From positions 1,178,001 to 1,242,000 of the forward strand of contig JAZGUH010000025.1 in assembly GCA_037893225.1 (NCBI GenBank): 64,000 nt of DNA, in the 5' to 3' direction. Positions 11,116-21,960 of the stretch are shown piece by piece. The notes beneath the pieces are model-generated. The model saw only the letters and a list, made by a program, of their open reading frames with translations. It ran no database searches and was not told the origin of the DNA. Each line of letters starts with the position of its first letter. Positions within the stretch are counted from its first letter, which is position 1. This DNA comes from Hippasteria phrygiana (Eukaryota > Echinodermata > Asteroidea > Valvatida > Goniasteridae). Both the position numbers and the translations under genes were made by a program.

Positions 11116-13240
11116 TGCAAATTCCATTCATATCCCTTGTACACAGGTGGATGTTAAATATACAGGAATTGGATTTTTTTCGTTTGTAAGGGTCAAGAGA
11201 ATAGAGGTAGTAAGATTCTTATTTTTAGGCAGGGTTAGAGAATTTTGTTGTTTTGATCAGTAAAACAATGTTCGTTTTGAGAAATGAAACAAAACCTGGT
11301 AAATGCTTACGCAAGTTTTGAAGGTTTGCATAGTGATTGGTGAGGTGTACAATAAGTGAAGGTCTGTGGTAACACCCAAGTGGCAAATCTCTTTTGTGAA
11401 TGTTTGTTGGTTTTGTGAGGAATCGGTGACTTTTTCTTGACAATAAGCGGAGCACCACTGTTCTGAACGTTGAGTCACCGGTTCTTCTCAGAACCAATAA
11501 ACATGTAGGAGATTTATTTCCACATGGTTTTACAGCAAACCCTCATTTATTACAAGCTTATTTTATATACATGTACATGCAGTCGGGTTGCTTACATGTA
11601 CATGTAGTTCCGAGTTTTTACAAAATCGTGACCCACTGTTTCAAAGCACTCAACTTTGCAGGTAAATTATGTAGGCCCTAGATATCAAGTTTAGAAGGGG
11701 TGACACTGAAAATAATCTTGGAAGGGTACCTAATTTGCATAATCCAAAATGACTACCACCTTATGTTTATGCACATTTAAAGATATGTCTTCGTAATTTA
11801 TAGCAAAACAAAATTTTGAACAGTCCCTTAAACCCTAACAGTCCTATATCCTCCAATTTCAAGATGATTTTCCATACCACCTATCTAGGGAGTTAGGGTT
11901 AAGATATAAATTCTTCACACCACGGCCAGCCAACAAATATTTCATAATCTCCATGCCTTCATGTACATGTATAGGGTGCATATATAGTGTATGGCACTTG
12001 GATTCCATGGGGAACCAATTCTGATTCATTTATTCAAAGGGAAGACAAGAAGGAAAAGTTTAAAGTTGCTACGTTACATATATACATGTACAATGTATTT
12101 GTTTAAATCTAAAATATTGTGGTTTAATTTTTGTTTTGCCTGTAGCAATCATTACAGTGATTTTAAGCTACAAAGTCATGGAGGAGATATGAATTGAAAA
12201 TTGGTATGTTTCATGGAAATATAAAAAAATTATATTTAAATTAACTCTTTCAGAATCGAATAAAAACTCCTGGGGGGAAAAAAAAGGAAAAAGAAAAGAA
12301 AAATGACAAAACCATCACATCTATGGACAAAAGCTGTGTTTTTCTCGAAAATAGGATTTTTGTGTTAGTTGAGCAATTTCCATGAAACTTTACAGAATTA
12401 CATCTGAAATGATGCTTTATATTGTAAAAATAATTTTTTTTTATATTTGAACACTTACATAAAATGTTTCAAGGTAGGAATGTATGATTAGGTTTTTAAA
12501 AAATGAACATTTTTGTGAAAATATTACATTTACATGTAATTAAAGCTTCTTTCATTCAGGGCACTCTTCTTTCAATACTGCACAGAACAACTGTTGCAAG
12601 TTTGGTTTAAATCTATTAATGCAATCCTGAGATATTGTGCCTTAAAAATGTATACATTTTGGTCGTTAATGTTTTACCTTTGATCCCTATTTTGCATAAT
12701 TGTTCAAAAATTGTATTTTTGGCAGTTTTGGGTAAAAAAAATTGTAAATAAAATGAGTATGGGTCAATTAAAGCAGATTTGGTAAAAACAATTTTCAATG
12801 TATCCTACCTGAAGGAATGTACTGAGACACAGTTGGAAATGGAATGCAAAATAAGGCAAGGTACAAGTATGTGATCAGGGAGAACGGGAAATATTCCCAT
12901 CCTGTTCACTTGGCTTTTCCTGAACTAGGACATCCCAGTGTTTTTTTTTTTTCTGCTATAATTAGGTGTTTCGGCTCAAGCCCAAACACCTATTTTTATT
13001 TCACAGAATTTGTTTTTTCTTTTCCTTTTTCTAGAATTTTTTCTAGAGTTGTTTGATTACATGCAAACTTCCATCAAGTTCAATTTGAACACATGAATGC
13101 ACAACCAACTGAAGATGTGCAAAAATGGAAGGTTTGGTGCTTTTGACCAGTCAGTCACGATCTTATTCCTAAGCTACCGGAACCCGACTAACAGTATTTG
13201 TGTATGTTACTTTTGAGATGTTAGGTTAGGTCCCATCTGA
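11116..13240. other. 3' flank of THOC3, no gene recognised
   Basis: AT-rich sequence that should contain the THOC3 3' UTR. A Penelope-type tail (GAACGTTGAG, then CCGGTTCTTCTCAGAACC) occurs at about 11470-11495. TACATGTACATG clusters occur near 11570-11610. GTGTTTCGGCTCAAGCCC near 12967 looks like a dispersed repeat end. No supported coding exon. Confidence 0.5.
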
Positions 13241-13243
13241 ATT

Positions 13244-13334
13244 ACTTGGCTATGGCTTGAAATTACATACAAGTCTATGTGATGTGGCCACAATCACTAC
13301 CATAGACGTGTGTAATTTCAAGCCGCAGCCAAGT
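13244..13334. repeat. Short inverted repeat (hairpin)
   Basis: ACTTGGCTATGGCTTGAAAT at the left pairs with TTTCAAGCCGCAGCCAAGT at the right around a roughly 40-base centre that is itself partly self-complementary (TAGTCTATG-like). Probably a small foldback MITE. Confidence 0.65.
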
Positions 13335-14403
13335 TATTCAGACACGGCTTTATAATGCGTTTCCTTGTTAATTATAAATGTTAAAAACAGTCATGTGTAT
13401 TCTAAAACTTTGAATACTGGTTTGTCACTGCCATTATGATGTTAAGTTAGTCATGAGTGTGATTGGTCCTTCCCTATTAGCAATCATAAGCATATAGTTT
13501 TGATTATGCGTGGAGTAAGAATTCACTGTGGCGGGAGCAGGATGTTTGTTGAACCATTTGGTTCAGCAAATGGAATTTGGCACAACACCGGCACTTGGCA
13601 CTGCAGGTCAAACGGCTGGAGCAAGGCAAGGTTTCAAATGCCATGCTACTGCCATGTCAGTTCAGTTCATTTGGGACATACATCTTATGAATGCGCATGG
13701 GCATGCATATAGTTCTCGATCACTCCATTTTCTTTCTTACTTCAATAATGGGTGGGAATGCTTTTTGTATAGTGCTTTAATTTAGGGCGTGAGAGTCGTC
13801 CTAAATGTTTAAGTCCTTACTGACCTCATCTGATCTAGAGTAGTTTATTCTATTTTCATGATTTTGGGGCGAATTGTATACAAAATATAAAAATCAAAAT
13901 ATGGTTATACTACATTTTACTTGTGCAACATCAAGATTTTCTTATCCAAAAGTGACCAGTGTTCAGAATACTTCTCAAAATGATTCTGATTTTGCTGATG
14001 ATCTTGTGACTGCAGTTTCAATGAAGACAGTAGTCTGGGGATAAAACTGCAAAGAAGTTATTTTACCACCTCAGACAAATGTTGACTAGCAGACAAATCT
14101 TGAGTTGAAACTTGAGTTTTTCTCAGCAGATTGATTTTTGAGAGCATTTTTTAAGAATGTCCTGGCGGCCTTATAGTTGGACTAACGTGAATGCAGGCTC
14201 CTGTAGGCATTGTATGTTGGTTTTGGCAACCATTATAAATTCATTCTTCCGAGTCCTAATAACAAGAACGATGACGCGATTATTTTTTTCAACCAGTTCT
14301 TGACTCCTTTTGGGGGTGGGGTATTAGTGGGGGTGGGGTATTAGTGGGGGTGGGGTTGGTGCAGCAGTTTCTAACACCAGGTAATGTTTGGGGGCGAATT
14401 TTG
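13335..14403. other. No gene recognised
   Basis: AT-rich DNA with a short GGGGGTGGGGTATTA tandem triplication at 14311-14355. Open frames near 13500-13785 have no recognisable domain. Confidence 0.45.
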
Positions 14404-15235
14404 CATTTCAGAATAACTGATACCATAATTGTCGTCATGACTCCTTTTTTTTTTATTAGAGTTACAATGTGCTTGACTCATATTTTGGACCAAAATCTCC
14501 AATAATCATGTTTATAGTGCCCTCTATTGGTATTTTGTATACAACTAGTACTATGAACTGAAAACTACTCAAACAAAATTTCAACCAAGTTTTTTTTCAA
14601 AACAGTTGTCTGAAGATTGCAGAATTGATACCATTTTTGACAAAAAAATTAATTACCATTAGATGATTATATAGTGCAACCGAATTATATCATAGATTAT
14701 GGGTTAAGAAACATCTCCACAAAATTTCAGATTAATCAGCTGCAAAATTGTGAAATTACATGAAGCACAATGACACCTAATATCACCTATAAGGAAAAAA
14801 ACACATGGAGTTAGGGACTGAAATATTGGTACATTTGTAACTGGGTGTCATTGTGCTCCCTCTATATTTTCAAAAAATTTCAACCAATTCTGAAATTTTG
14901 TAGAGATGTTGCTTAGTCAGTAATTTGTGATATGATTGCATTAAAGTAATCATTAGAGGCAATTTTTTTATGTTTGCGATTTTTTGTTTGTTGTGAAAAC
15001 AGTATTTGTGGCAAATTTTCATGCAATTGTTTTGAAACTTGGTTGAAATGTTCTTGGAGTATTTATTAGATTATTTTGCTGCTAATAAAAACAGCGCTAT
15101 ACACCAATTTGGAAATATTTCGTTAAAAAACAGTGAATTCTGTCTTTAGATTTTGGCCCAAAATGTGACTTTTTTGGCAATAAGCTCTGATTAAAGGTAC
15201 CATGACGACATTGATGGTATCGGTTATTATTTGAA
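14404..15235. mobile_element. Large diverged palindrome (foldback element)
   Basis: GATACCATAATTGTCGTCATG near 14420 is inverted at 15203-15224. Several internal blocks mirror each other: TTTTGGACCAAAATC with GATTTTGGCCCAAAA, ACATCTCCACAAAATTTCAG with GAAATTTTGTAGAGATGT, and GCACAATGACACC with GGTGTCATTGTGC. The centre is near 14820. Arms of about 400 bases have diverged, so it is an old insertion. No coding content. Confidence 0.65.
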
Positions 15236-15289
15236 ATTTAAAATTTAACCAAAAGGATTTGTAGCAATATGTGGCCAACTCTGGCATGT

Positions 15290-15365
15290 CCAGCCGGGGG
15301 ACGGGGGGGGGGGGGGACAGCAGGGGGTAAAACTTCTTCCTTTCCCCCCCCCCCCCCCCCCGGGC
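15290..15365. repeat. Poly-G/poly-C tracts
   Basis: A run of at least 14 G is followed 30 bases later by about 18 C around TACTTCTTCC-like sequence. This matches the (G)n/(C)n-bearing hAT termini seen near 40100 and 50960. The outer ends are not clear. Confidence 0.5.
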
Positions 15366-17570
15366 GGCATTTGAGGCGTCATAAAAAACAAAAGGAAATG
15401 TAGTGTTTTTGCGACGGTTTTAAGACGTTGTTTGCCCTCCCTGAAACAAAAAGCTGGATACGCTACTGGGCCAACTGATGCTGTCCCCCAAAGGTTCAGA
15501 AACTGGTCAAAAAAATGGCAAAATCAATTTGTTTTGTAAGTTTAAACATCTTAGAAGACATTTGGACTTGTTACCAAAGTTAACATTTTATGTCTATTTG
15601 AAAACATTGTCCCCCTGCTATTGTGCAGGCATGACCAGCAGCATTTTGCAATGGCCTGAATGAACTGATACTGAAATTTAGGACGACAAAAAACAACATA
15701 ATATATACATGTATAAGGTATACATGTAGTAAAACAAATGTATCATTGTTTAGATCATATAGATAATTATCAAAAACACAGCTATTTAATGTATCGAATA
15801 CCCACTCTCAAACTGTGTTTACTGATCCTTTTCCCTGTTAGCAGGCATGGGCAGCACAGTGTTATTGCTTGTTGTACTCTCACCAAATTCTAAAAGAAAT
15901 GCGTTCAAGAATATAGCTAAAAGGAAATATTGTAAATAACTTCACCACAAAATAACTTACCTACAATTAGACAATTAATAATTTTTTATGGGCAAGTCAC
16001 TGTTACATTCGGGAAACATTCAATTGTTTGTACTATATAATGTCAAGTTATGCAGCTTTGATACGGCTATTTCTTATTTGAACTTACAGTGGCAATCTCA
16101 AGTTGATTTTGTTTGACATTCACGTGGCAACCCAAAACGTGTAAGGAAAAGCCAGCAATAAATACGATTGAGGACAGACAGAGCACACTGTCCGAAACGT
16201 CGAGTTACACACTCATCCCGGTTCTTTTTAGAACCACACATCTTCCTAGAAGAGATTTATTTCACATAGTGTTACCCGCAATCTCAGTCTTTCTCGAAAA
16301 GCCAGCAGTGGATGTTTAGCTGGTATACTGTCTGAAAAATAAATGTTTTGCATTATAATCTTCACTGATTGGTTAGCGTCAATGACGTATTCACTTATCA
16401 GATTCGAATTGCAGTTTATTCTTCCACTGAGCTGTACCATAGTCTAGTTGATAGTGCATCTGACTCACAAGGGGAGGTTTTTTTTTTTCTTTTTTTTTTT
16501 ATTGCATATTTTTCTGTTAAGGATTCATGGTAAACTTCACAAATTTTTTTGTAAATTTTGGCTTTGGAGGATTTTTTTTTAAGGGAAAGTCTGAGAACCC
16601 GTCATGGATACTAACCAATCAGAGAAGACTGCCATCAAAAATTCATAGCAGAACGTTTTGCCGGTGAAAAAGTGCTGGCTAAATATCCCGAACCATGTGC
16701 TTTTTACCAATATTTTATCAGTTTATGCCAATTCTCTTCAATTTTTTTGGCGTTGATAAGGTGCCTATTTTAAATTCTATATGCTTTGCATTACAGTAAG
16801 CACTTTTCTTCATTTTACGTAGCCACGCATACAGCAGCAACATGCATTTTCCCCAATCAGCTGACCCTATACTTCAAACAGGTCCAAAAATGTAAAATTT
16901 TGTGGGGATTAACCAGTGATGTTCGAGAAATTTCCATCCAAAGATGATCCCCCTTAAAAGTAGTCGGTGGCCCATCGCCAGCTTGAAAGATGATGCCTAT
17001 GCTCCCATTGCAAAATGGAGCACTTTAAGAGCCCAATTTTCATCTGAATTACACAGTATACAAGCTGGCAGTCCTGTCCACAGCTTCTACCCTTCTCTTT
17101 TAAAAACCCTTCAGGTAATGGCCCTCAAAATGCTCTTACAGCAGAGAATTTGAGGGGTTGCAAATCGTGATTTGGCCGATGTATACATGTACAATGTATA
17201 TAGGCATTTTTCAGCCGGTTTACTGGCCTGCACCCTTAGCATATGATGCACGATATGGGGTTACCGGTCGCCTTAAAGGAAAAGCAATAGGAAAAGATTG
17301 GGTTAGGTTACATTTTTTTGAATGCACAAACCCCATAGACCGGTCGCCCTAATGCGGGAAAGGGCGTTATTTATATAACCAAACCAATATATATATATAG
17401 AGGGGGGGGAGGGGAGTCTAAACCCTTAAAAAAAATCCAACACGCTCTTATTCTTGGTTGCTTTCATGCCTTTCATACCTGCGAGAACTTAAGGCCAGCA
17501 AAACAATAGTAGATATACGATTGAATTATGAACGAATCATGTGCCGTTCCTCCCTAATTCCAAATTTGCA
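15366..17570. other. No gene recognised
   Basis: Mostly unique-looking AT-rich DNA. The open frames at 15478-15663 and 16944-17153 lack domains, splice support or repeats in their translation. Confidence 0.45.
16168..16240 (+). repeat. Penelope-type terminal motif, copy 2
   Basis: TTGAGGACAGACAGAGC, CTGTCCGAAACGTCGAG and CCGGTTCTTTTTAGAACC occur in the same order as at 4796. The GGACAG/CTGTCC pairing next to GAAAC gives the stem expected of a hammerhead-like fold. Copy 1 keeps CTGAGGA while this copy has TTGAGGA. Confidence 0.45.
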
Positions 17571-17573
17571 AAC

Positions 17574-17996
17574 TTATCGAATCAGGGGCGGTTTGCGTTT
17601 TGGCGGTCCGACCCAAAATCGTTTCGGTTGTTTATCGTTTTGGTGATTTCGCATGAGTGCCTGCATGGTTTCCTGCATTTTCATAATTACGTTCGTGCAA
17701 CTCTTGGCGCGCAGCGATGAAAAACCTGCCGGCTCTAACGAAATGTTAACCTCAGCATCATAGTTAGTGCCCACTGCATGGGAAAACAAAACACCAACTA
17801 CATCCAAACAATCTTCAAGTCGCCTTCGAATAACTTCTATAATATTCAGGTTCCGTATGAAAATGCCTTTCTGCATCTTCCACAGATCTAACCAAGTAGG
17901 TGAAAAAACTTGCGATATCCATGTCACGGGCACGATATCGCTGTGGGATGGGCGGCACAGCTTATGTGCATAAAACACTGCATTCGGTGTATGCAT
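17574..17996 (-). CDS. Unrecognised 140-residue open frame
   Basis: The minus-strand frame is unusually long for this AT-rich stretch and has normal amino-acid composition. It carries a basic C-terminus (KQPKRFWVGPPKRKPP) and a central IIEVIRRRLEDCLDVVGVLF segment that could be helical. I cannot assign a family. It lies just beyond the gypsy LTR at 18030-19676 on the same strand, so it may be retroelement-derived or an unrelated exon. It has no clear splice sites or start context. Confidence 0.25.
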   Translation of the reverse strand: MHTPNAVFYAHKLCRPSHSDIVPVTWISQVFSPTWLDLWKMQKGIFIRNLNIIEVIRRRLEDCLDVVGVLFSHAVGTNYDAEVNISLEPAGFSSLRAKSCTNVIMKMQETMQALMRNHQNDKQPKRFWVGPPKRKPPLIR

Positions 17997-18029
17997 ATGC
18001 TTGAGCGTAGTCGGGCTATTGTGTTACAT

Positions 18030-19676
18030 ACAATACGAAGATGTAGATCACAGGAATCCAGATGTCAGAATCCAGTCACCCTCCTCTTAGAATGTTCAAC
18101 GACAATGGTAAATAAAACAATGTCCATACATTCTTCAGCGTTCTGAATTAATTTATTACATTAATTTCCACTCTTTACAGCAATACCTCAAGCTTGAGTT
18201 GATACTAAAAATTTGACATCGTAAATTCACATCAAGTAATTGTCACAGCTGTATTTGAACTATGTTTACAGTCTACATCAGTCAAATTACAGTCGGGAAA
18301 AAAATAATCCGGATAATTGAATCCACCCAAGATTCGCAATCAGTATCTAATTATTTTCAAATTTCACCAAGCCAGGTGAATATATAACTCTTTAAACTTC
18401 AAAAAAAATCTCAAGTTTCTTTCCAAAAGTTGACTACGTCACTCCCCGCAGGGTCTCTGAACAAGGTCACAAATTTAAACACTTTCGGCTATCCAACTTT
18501 TGGCGACGTCTCACGTCCTCATTTGGTACATAAATGAAAATCCACACTTGCAGTACCATTAAACCATTACATAAAATACAGGCATAAAACTGACTTCCTT
18601 GTAGGAACAGTCACCCACTCATCTACGGAGACGCTGGCAATACTACATACTCCATTCCTGCAAGCTGCCTTCGGCCCTCTTGCGTAAATCCATCATGGCG
18701 TCAGCTCCGTTTCACAAAATCCGTACATCTATCCTCGTCAATAATTCGGATCAGAGTAGGCCGTCTGTAAATTTATAATTTCAGGAAACTTCCGCAATAA
18801 TTTCTCACAGTATTACAACATTTTATTAACTTCTCCACTTGCAATTTCCTGTCACTTATAATCTTCTCTAATTCAGTTAATCAAAATACGTCACATCTAA
18901 TATACACATCAGGTATGTAACGATTAACATATTATGGAGCCAATCTAAATTATCTCAAACCATTCGAAATTTAGATTCAATCCTCAATCCTGGTGAATCT
19001 CACAACAATAAATACAACGGAGAACAGTATTTTCTTCTCTTCAATTCAAGTATAAATAAACGATTAAATTCTTGAACTTACGGTTGCTGGTCGATGTTGC
19101 TGACTTGTCTCCCTCACGCCAAAGTTATAGCAAAGTCAAGCAGAAACTTGCTTCACAAACACTCTGTAGATTTATTACAATACTGCAAAATTTACAAGCC
19201 TGATTGCCTGTAGAGCAAACATCTTAGGACCTGTATTGCCCTAAGTATCAAATTGCATCACTGCAGCAGAGCAGAGTGTTGGCACATCCATCCAGATTGG
19301 AATCATGGAGACAACAACCTCACTTTCCTTTCAGCTCTGACCACCTTTGCACCAATTTCCATCTTATTTTCTCACTCATTCAAACTTAACTCCATTCCCA
19401 TTCTTATTTAAACCTAAACTCATGAATATACAAAGTATGTTCTATACCAGAGTGGAGTTACCAGAGGTGTGTATTGTGTGTGTGTTGGTATGTGGAAGAT
19501 GCTGCTAGAGGTATTGTGTGTGGAATGTGGCCCTTTTTTATCTTGATCAGTCAACCACGGCCTTTCTGGGTTTGGGCCCTGACCCACTCATCATATGTAT
19601 ACACAAGTTAAAAGAAATTAAAACAAAATATTCACAATAGTCACGAATACAAGAAAAGGGTGGTTTTATTGTGACA
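18030..19676 (-). mobile_element. Probable Ty3/gypsy LTR
   Basis: Reading the minus strand, AAAGAGGGGGTGAAT (19680-19693) is a typical polypurine tract. It is immediately followed by TGTCACAATAAAACC, a typical LTR start, at 19676. The following 1.6 kb is non-coding. The end, drawn at about 18030 near TGTAACA, is uncertain because no second LTR is present to compare. Confidence 0.55.
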
Positions 19677-19807
19677 ATTCACCCCCTCTTTAAAAAAATG
19701 CATTTTCCTGGAAAAATACATTTTCACTGAAGAACTACCAATCTCTTTCTACACAATTTAAAAATTTTATTCTTGCACTGTAACATTCATGTACTTACCT
19801 TGACAAG

Positions 19808-20539
19808 TTATCCTTCATCCATACAGCTCCTGCTGAGGTAGTCAGCACCAATATTATCACTTCCTTTAATTGATTCAATTCGGAAGCGATATGGTTGAAG
19901 TGCCAGTGCCCATCGCATCACTCTAGCATTTGCCATCTTGGCCCGTTGCATGTAGATTAGAGACTGGTGGTCCGTCTGCAAGATGAATTCACGACCATAA
20001 AGATAAATTTCGAACTTCTGGATACCCCAGACTACAGCTAGGCATTCCTTCTCTATGATAGCATATGCTGTCTCTCGTGAGAGAAGTTTGCGGCTTGCAT
20101 AAGCTACAGGGAACTTTCCTTCCTCTTCATCTCGTTCTTGAAGGAGAACTGCACCAATTCCAGTATTGGATGCATCGGTGCGTAGTACAAATGGCTTTGT
20201 ACAGTCTGGTAACTGGAGAATTGGTGAAGTAGTGAGTTTATTCTTGAGGGTGGTGAAAGCCTCCTCTTGACTAGGACCCCATTGAATGTGTGTTGGTTCC
20301 TTCTTTTTGGTAAGATCAGTCAGAGGAACGGCAATGGCTGCAAAATTTGGGATAAAGCGTCTATAGTATCCCGCCAGTCCTAAGAACGAACGCAACTGTT
20401 TCTTAGTGTCTGGTCGTTTGGCCTCCTTGATGTGTTGTAGCTTGTCAGGTTGTTGACACATCTTTCCATCCCCAACAACATGACCCAAGAACTCAAGGGA
20501 ATGATATCCTACGTAGATAGTCGATAGGTGGCGCTTCAA
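19808..20539 (-). pseudogene. Ty3/gypsy pol fragment: RT thumb and RNase H
   Basis: The frame starts inside the reverse-transcriptase domain (SLEFLGHVVGDG, then FLGLAGYYRRFIPNFA) and continues through the connection (WGPSQEEAF) into RNase H. RNase H is marked by LRTDASNTGIGAVL, IEKECLAVVWGIQKF, LQTDHQSL and NIGADYLSR, which carry the catalytic acidic residues. The 5' side is lost where a 20-base minisatellite begins near 20545, so most of RT, protease and gag are absent. A stop follows RNase H directly and the polypurine tract lies about 115 bases later, so integrase is missing. The splice-donor-like CAAGGTAAGT follows the stop. A dead, truncated retroelement. Confidence 0.88.
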
Positions 20540-20589
20540 TATATTTATTGCAAACTCGTTATATATTTTAACGTTTGACTTTATATTTG

Positions 20590-20890
20590 CAACTTCGTTC
20601 TGTATATATTGGTTTGGTTCTATATATATTGGTTTCGTTCTATATATATGGGTTTGGTTCTATATATATTGGTTTCGTTCTATATATATGAGTTTGGTTC
20701 TATATATATGAGTTTGGTTCTAAGAGTTTGGTCCTATATATATTTGTTTGGTCCTATATATATTTGTTTGGTCCGACATATATTTGTTTGGTCCGACATA
20801 TTTGTTTGGTCCGCTATATATTTGTTTGGTCCGACATATATTTGTTTGGTCCGACATATATTTGTTTGGTCCGACATATATTTCGTTTGC
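20590..20890. repeat. Minisatellite, about 20-base TATATATTGGTTTGGTTC unit
   Basis: About 14 units change gradually from TATATATATTGGTTTGGTTC to CCGACATATATTTGTTTGGT. The array abuts the truncated gypsy pol fragment. Open frames through it are translated repeats. Confidence 0.85.
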
Positions 20891-20899
20891 GAATATAGT

Positions 20900-21560
20900 C
20901 ATAAAGGGCGCCTCATAAGTTTGTCACTGCCTGATCATAAAAAGCCTTTGTTTTGCGTGTTACGTCTAAGCGTTTGTAAAAGTGGCTTATTTGGGAATGG
21001 AGTACAACAAGACAGATAGCGGACATCCCTGAGGGAAAGGGGCAGGTCAGAGAACCGCAGATTTTGATTAGACTCTCCATGCTGTTTGTTAAGATCACTC
21101 CAGAATTTCTTTTTGCGTTTTTGACGTACAGTTAAACACCCCGACAGCGAAATGGTTTGATTCCCGCTCCACCAAAGCTAGCTAACGAATTTCAATCGGG
21201 TTTCCGCCAAGACTCGATCATCTCAGCCACTGGTATTTTCGCTAGCGCAATCGCGTGTTTTTCCTGGCAATCGAGCGACGCGCTTTTTTGTTGCCTATAT
21301 AGGAATTATCCACCGGCCATTGTTCCAGCATGCTTTGTATATTTGTTGTTGTTTAGTCCTTCCGTTTTTTATGTTGTTCTGTTGTTTTCTGTAAGTGGGT
21401 GAAAGTATATTGTGAGGTAGAGAAAGTTAAGATGTGTGCAGAACGATTTTTGATCGTCAGAGACAGAACATCAAAAATGTGAGCTAAGAAATGGTGTATG
21501 ATTGAACGGTGTAGCGTGAAATCTAGTCACCATGAAATACGGCAGTATTGCACAATGCCT
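20900..21560. other. No gene recognised
   Basis: The open frames here have no recognisable domain. The stretch 21150-21400 has several TCGC/CGA-rich words but no inverted or tandem structure I can define. Confidence 0.45.
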
Positions 21561-21565
21561 ATTAA

Positions 21566-21803
21566 AGGGACACATTGCCTTCAAATGTCATGAAATTTTG
21601 CTGTTTGGAAATGTTCCTTATCTTTTATAAGAGTTGTTCAAGCAAAAAAACACGTATAATGTGTTGTAATTAGTGAGTAGTGATTACAAAACAAAACATT
21701 GGCCTCTGACCCCTGACATATGATCCGCGAAACATTGACTTATTTCCAGTAGTAAATACCACCGTCTAAATAATGCGCAAAATACGCTGTAAGAGTCTTT
21801 CTC
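21566..21803 (+). mobile_element. TTAA-flanked MITE, truncated copy
   Basis: TTAA (21562-21565) precedes AGGGACACATTGCCTTCAAA, and the next 230 bases match the left half of 59819-60391. Homology stops abruptly after AAGAGTCTTT at 21803, where an AT-hook exon begins on the other strand. The right half is deleted. Confidence 0.8.
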
Positions 21804-21904
21804 GCGGCCACCAACTTACGCTTCTCAGCAGATGATTTTCGTGGACGTCCCCTAGTTGGAGTTGGAGGTGGCGTGGATGATGAAGGTCCACCGGATGCGT
21901 CCAT
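21804..21904 (-). CDS. N-terminal exon with AT-hook, probably transposon-derived
   Basis: From ATG at 21904 the minus strand encodes MDASGGPSSSTPPPTPT, then RGRPRKSSAEKRKLVAAR. The RGRPRK core is a classic AT-hook minor-groove binding motif, and a low-complexity S/P/T leader before it is common in first exons of invertebrate transposon and chromatin proteins. The frame runs into the MITE fragment at 21803, so the native continuation has been lost or lies elsewhere. Too short to assign a family. Confidence 0.4.
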
Positions 21905-21927
21905 GCATCAGCTTCAATTCATATACA

Positions 21928-21960
21928 AATCCCCGCCCCCGCCCCCGCCCCCGCCCCCGA
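21928..21960. repeat. (CCCCCG)n microsatellite
   Basis: About five tandem CCCCGC/CCCCCG units, 24 bases upstream of the AT-hook ATG on the transcribed strand. Confidence 0.8.

Noticed and set aside
11820..11900. Telomere-like TTAGGG/CCCTAA words
   Set aside because: Only isolated single copies (CCCTAA near 11832, TTAGGG near 11895); no array.
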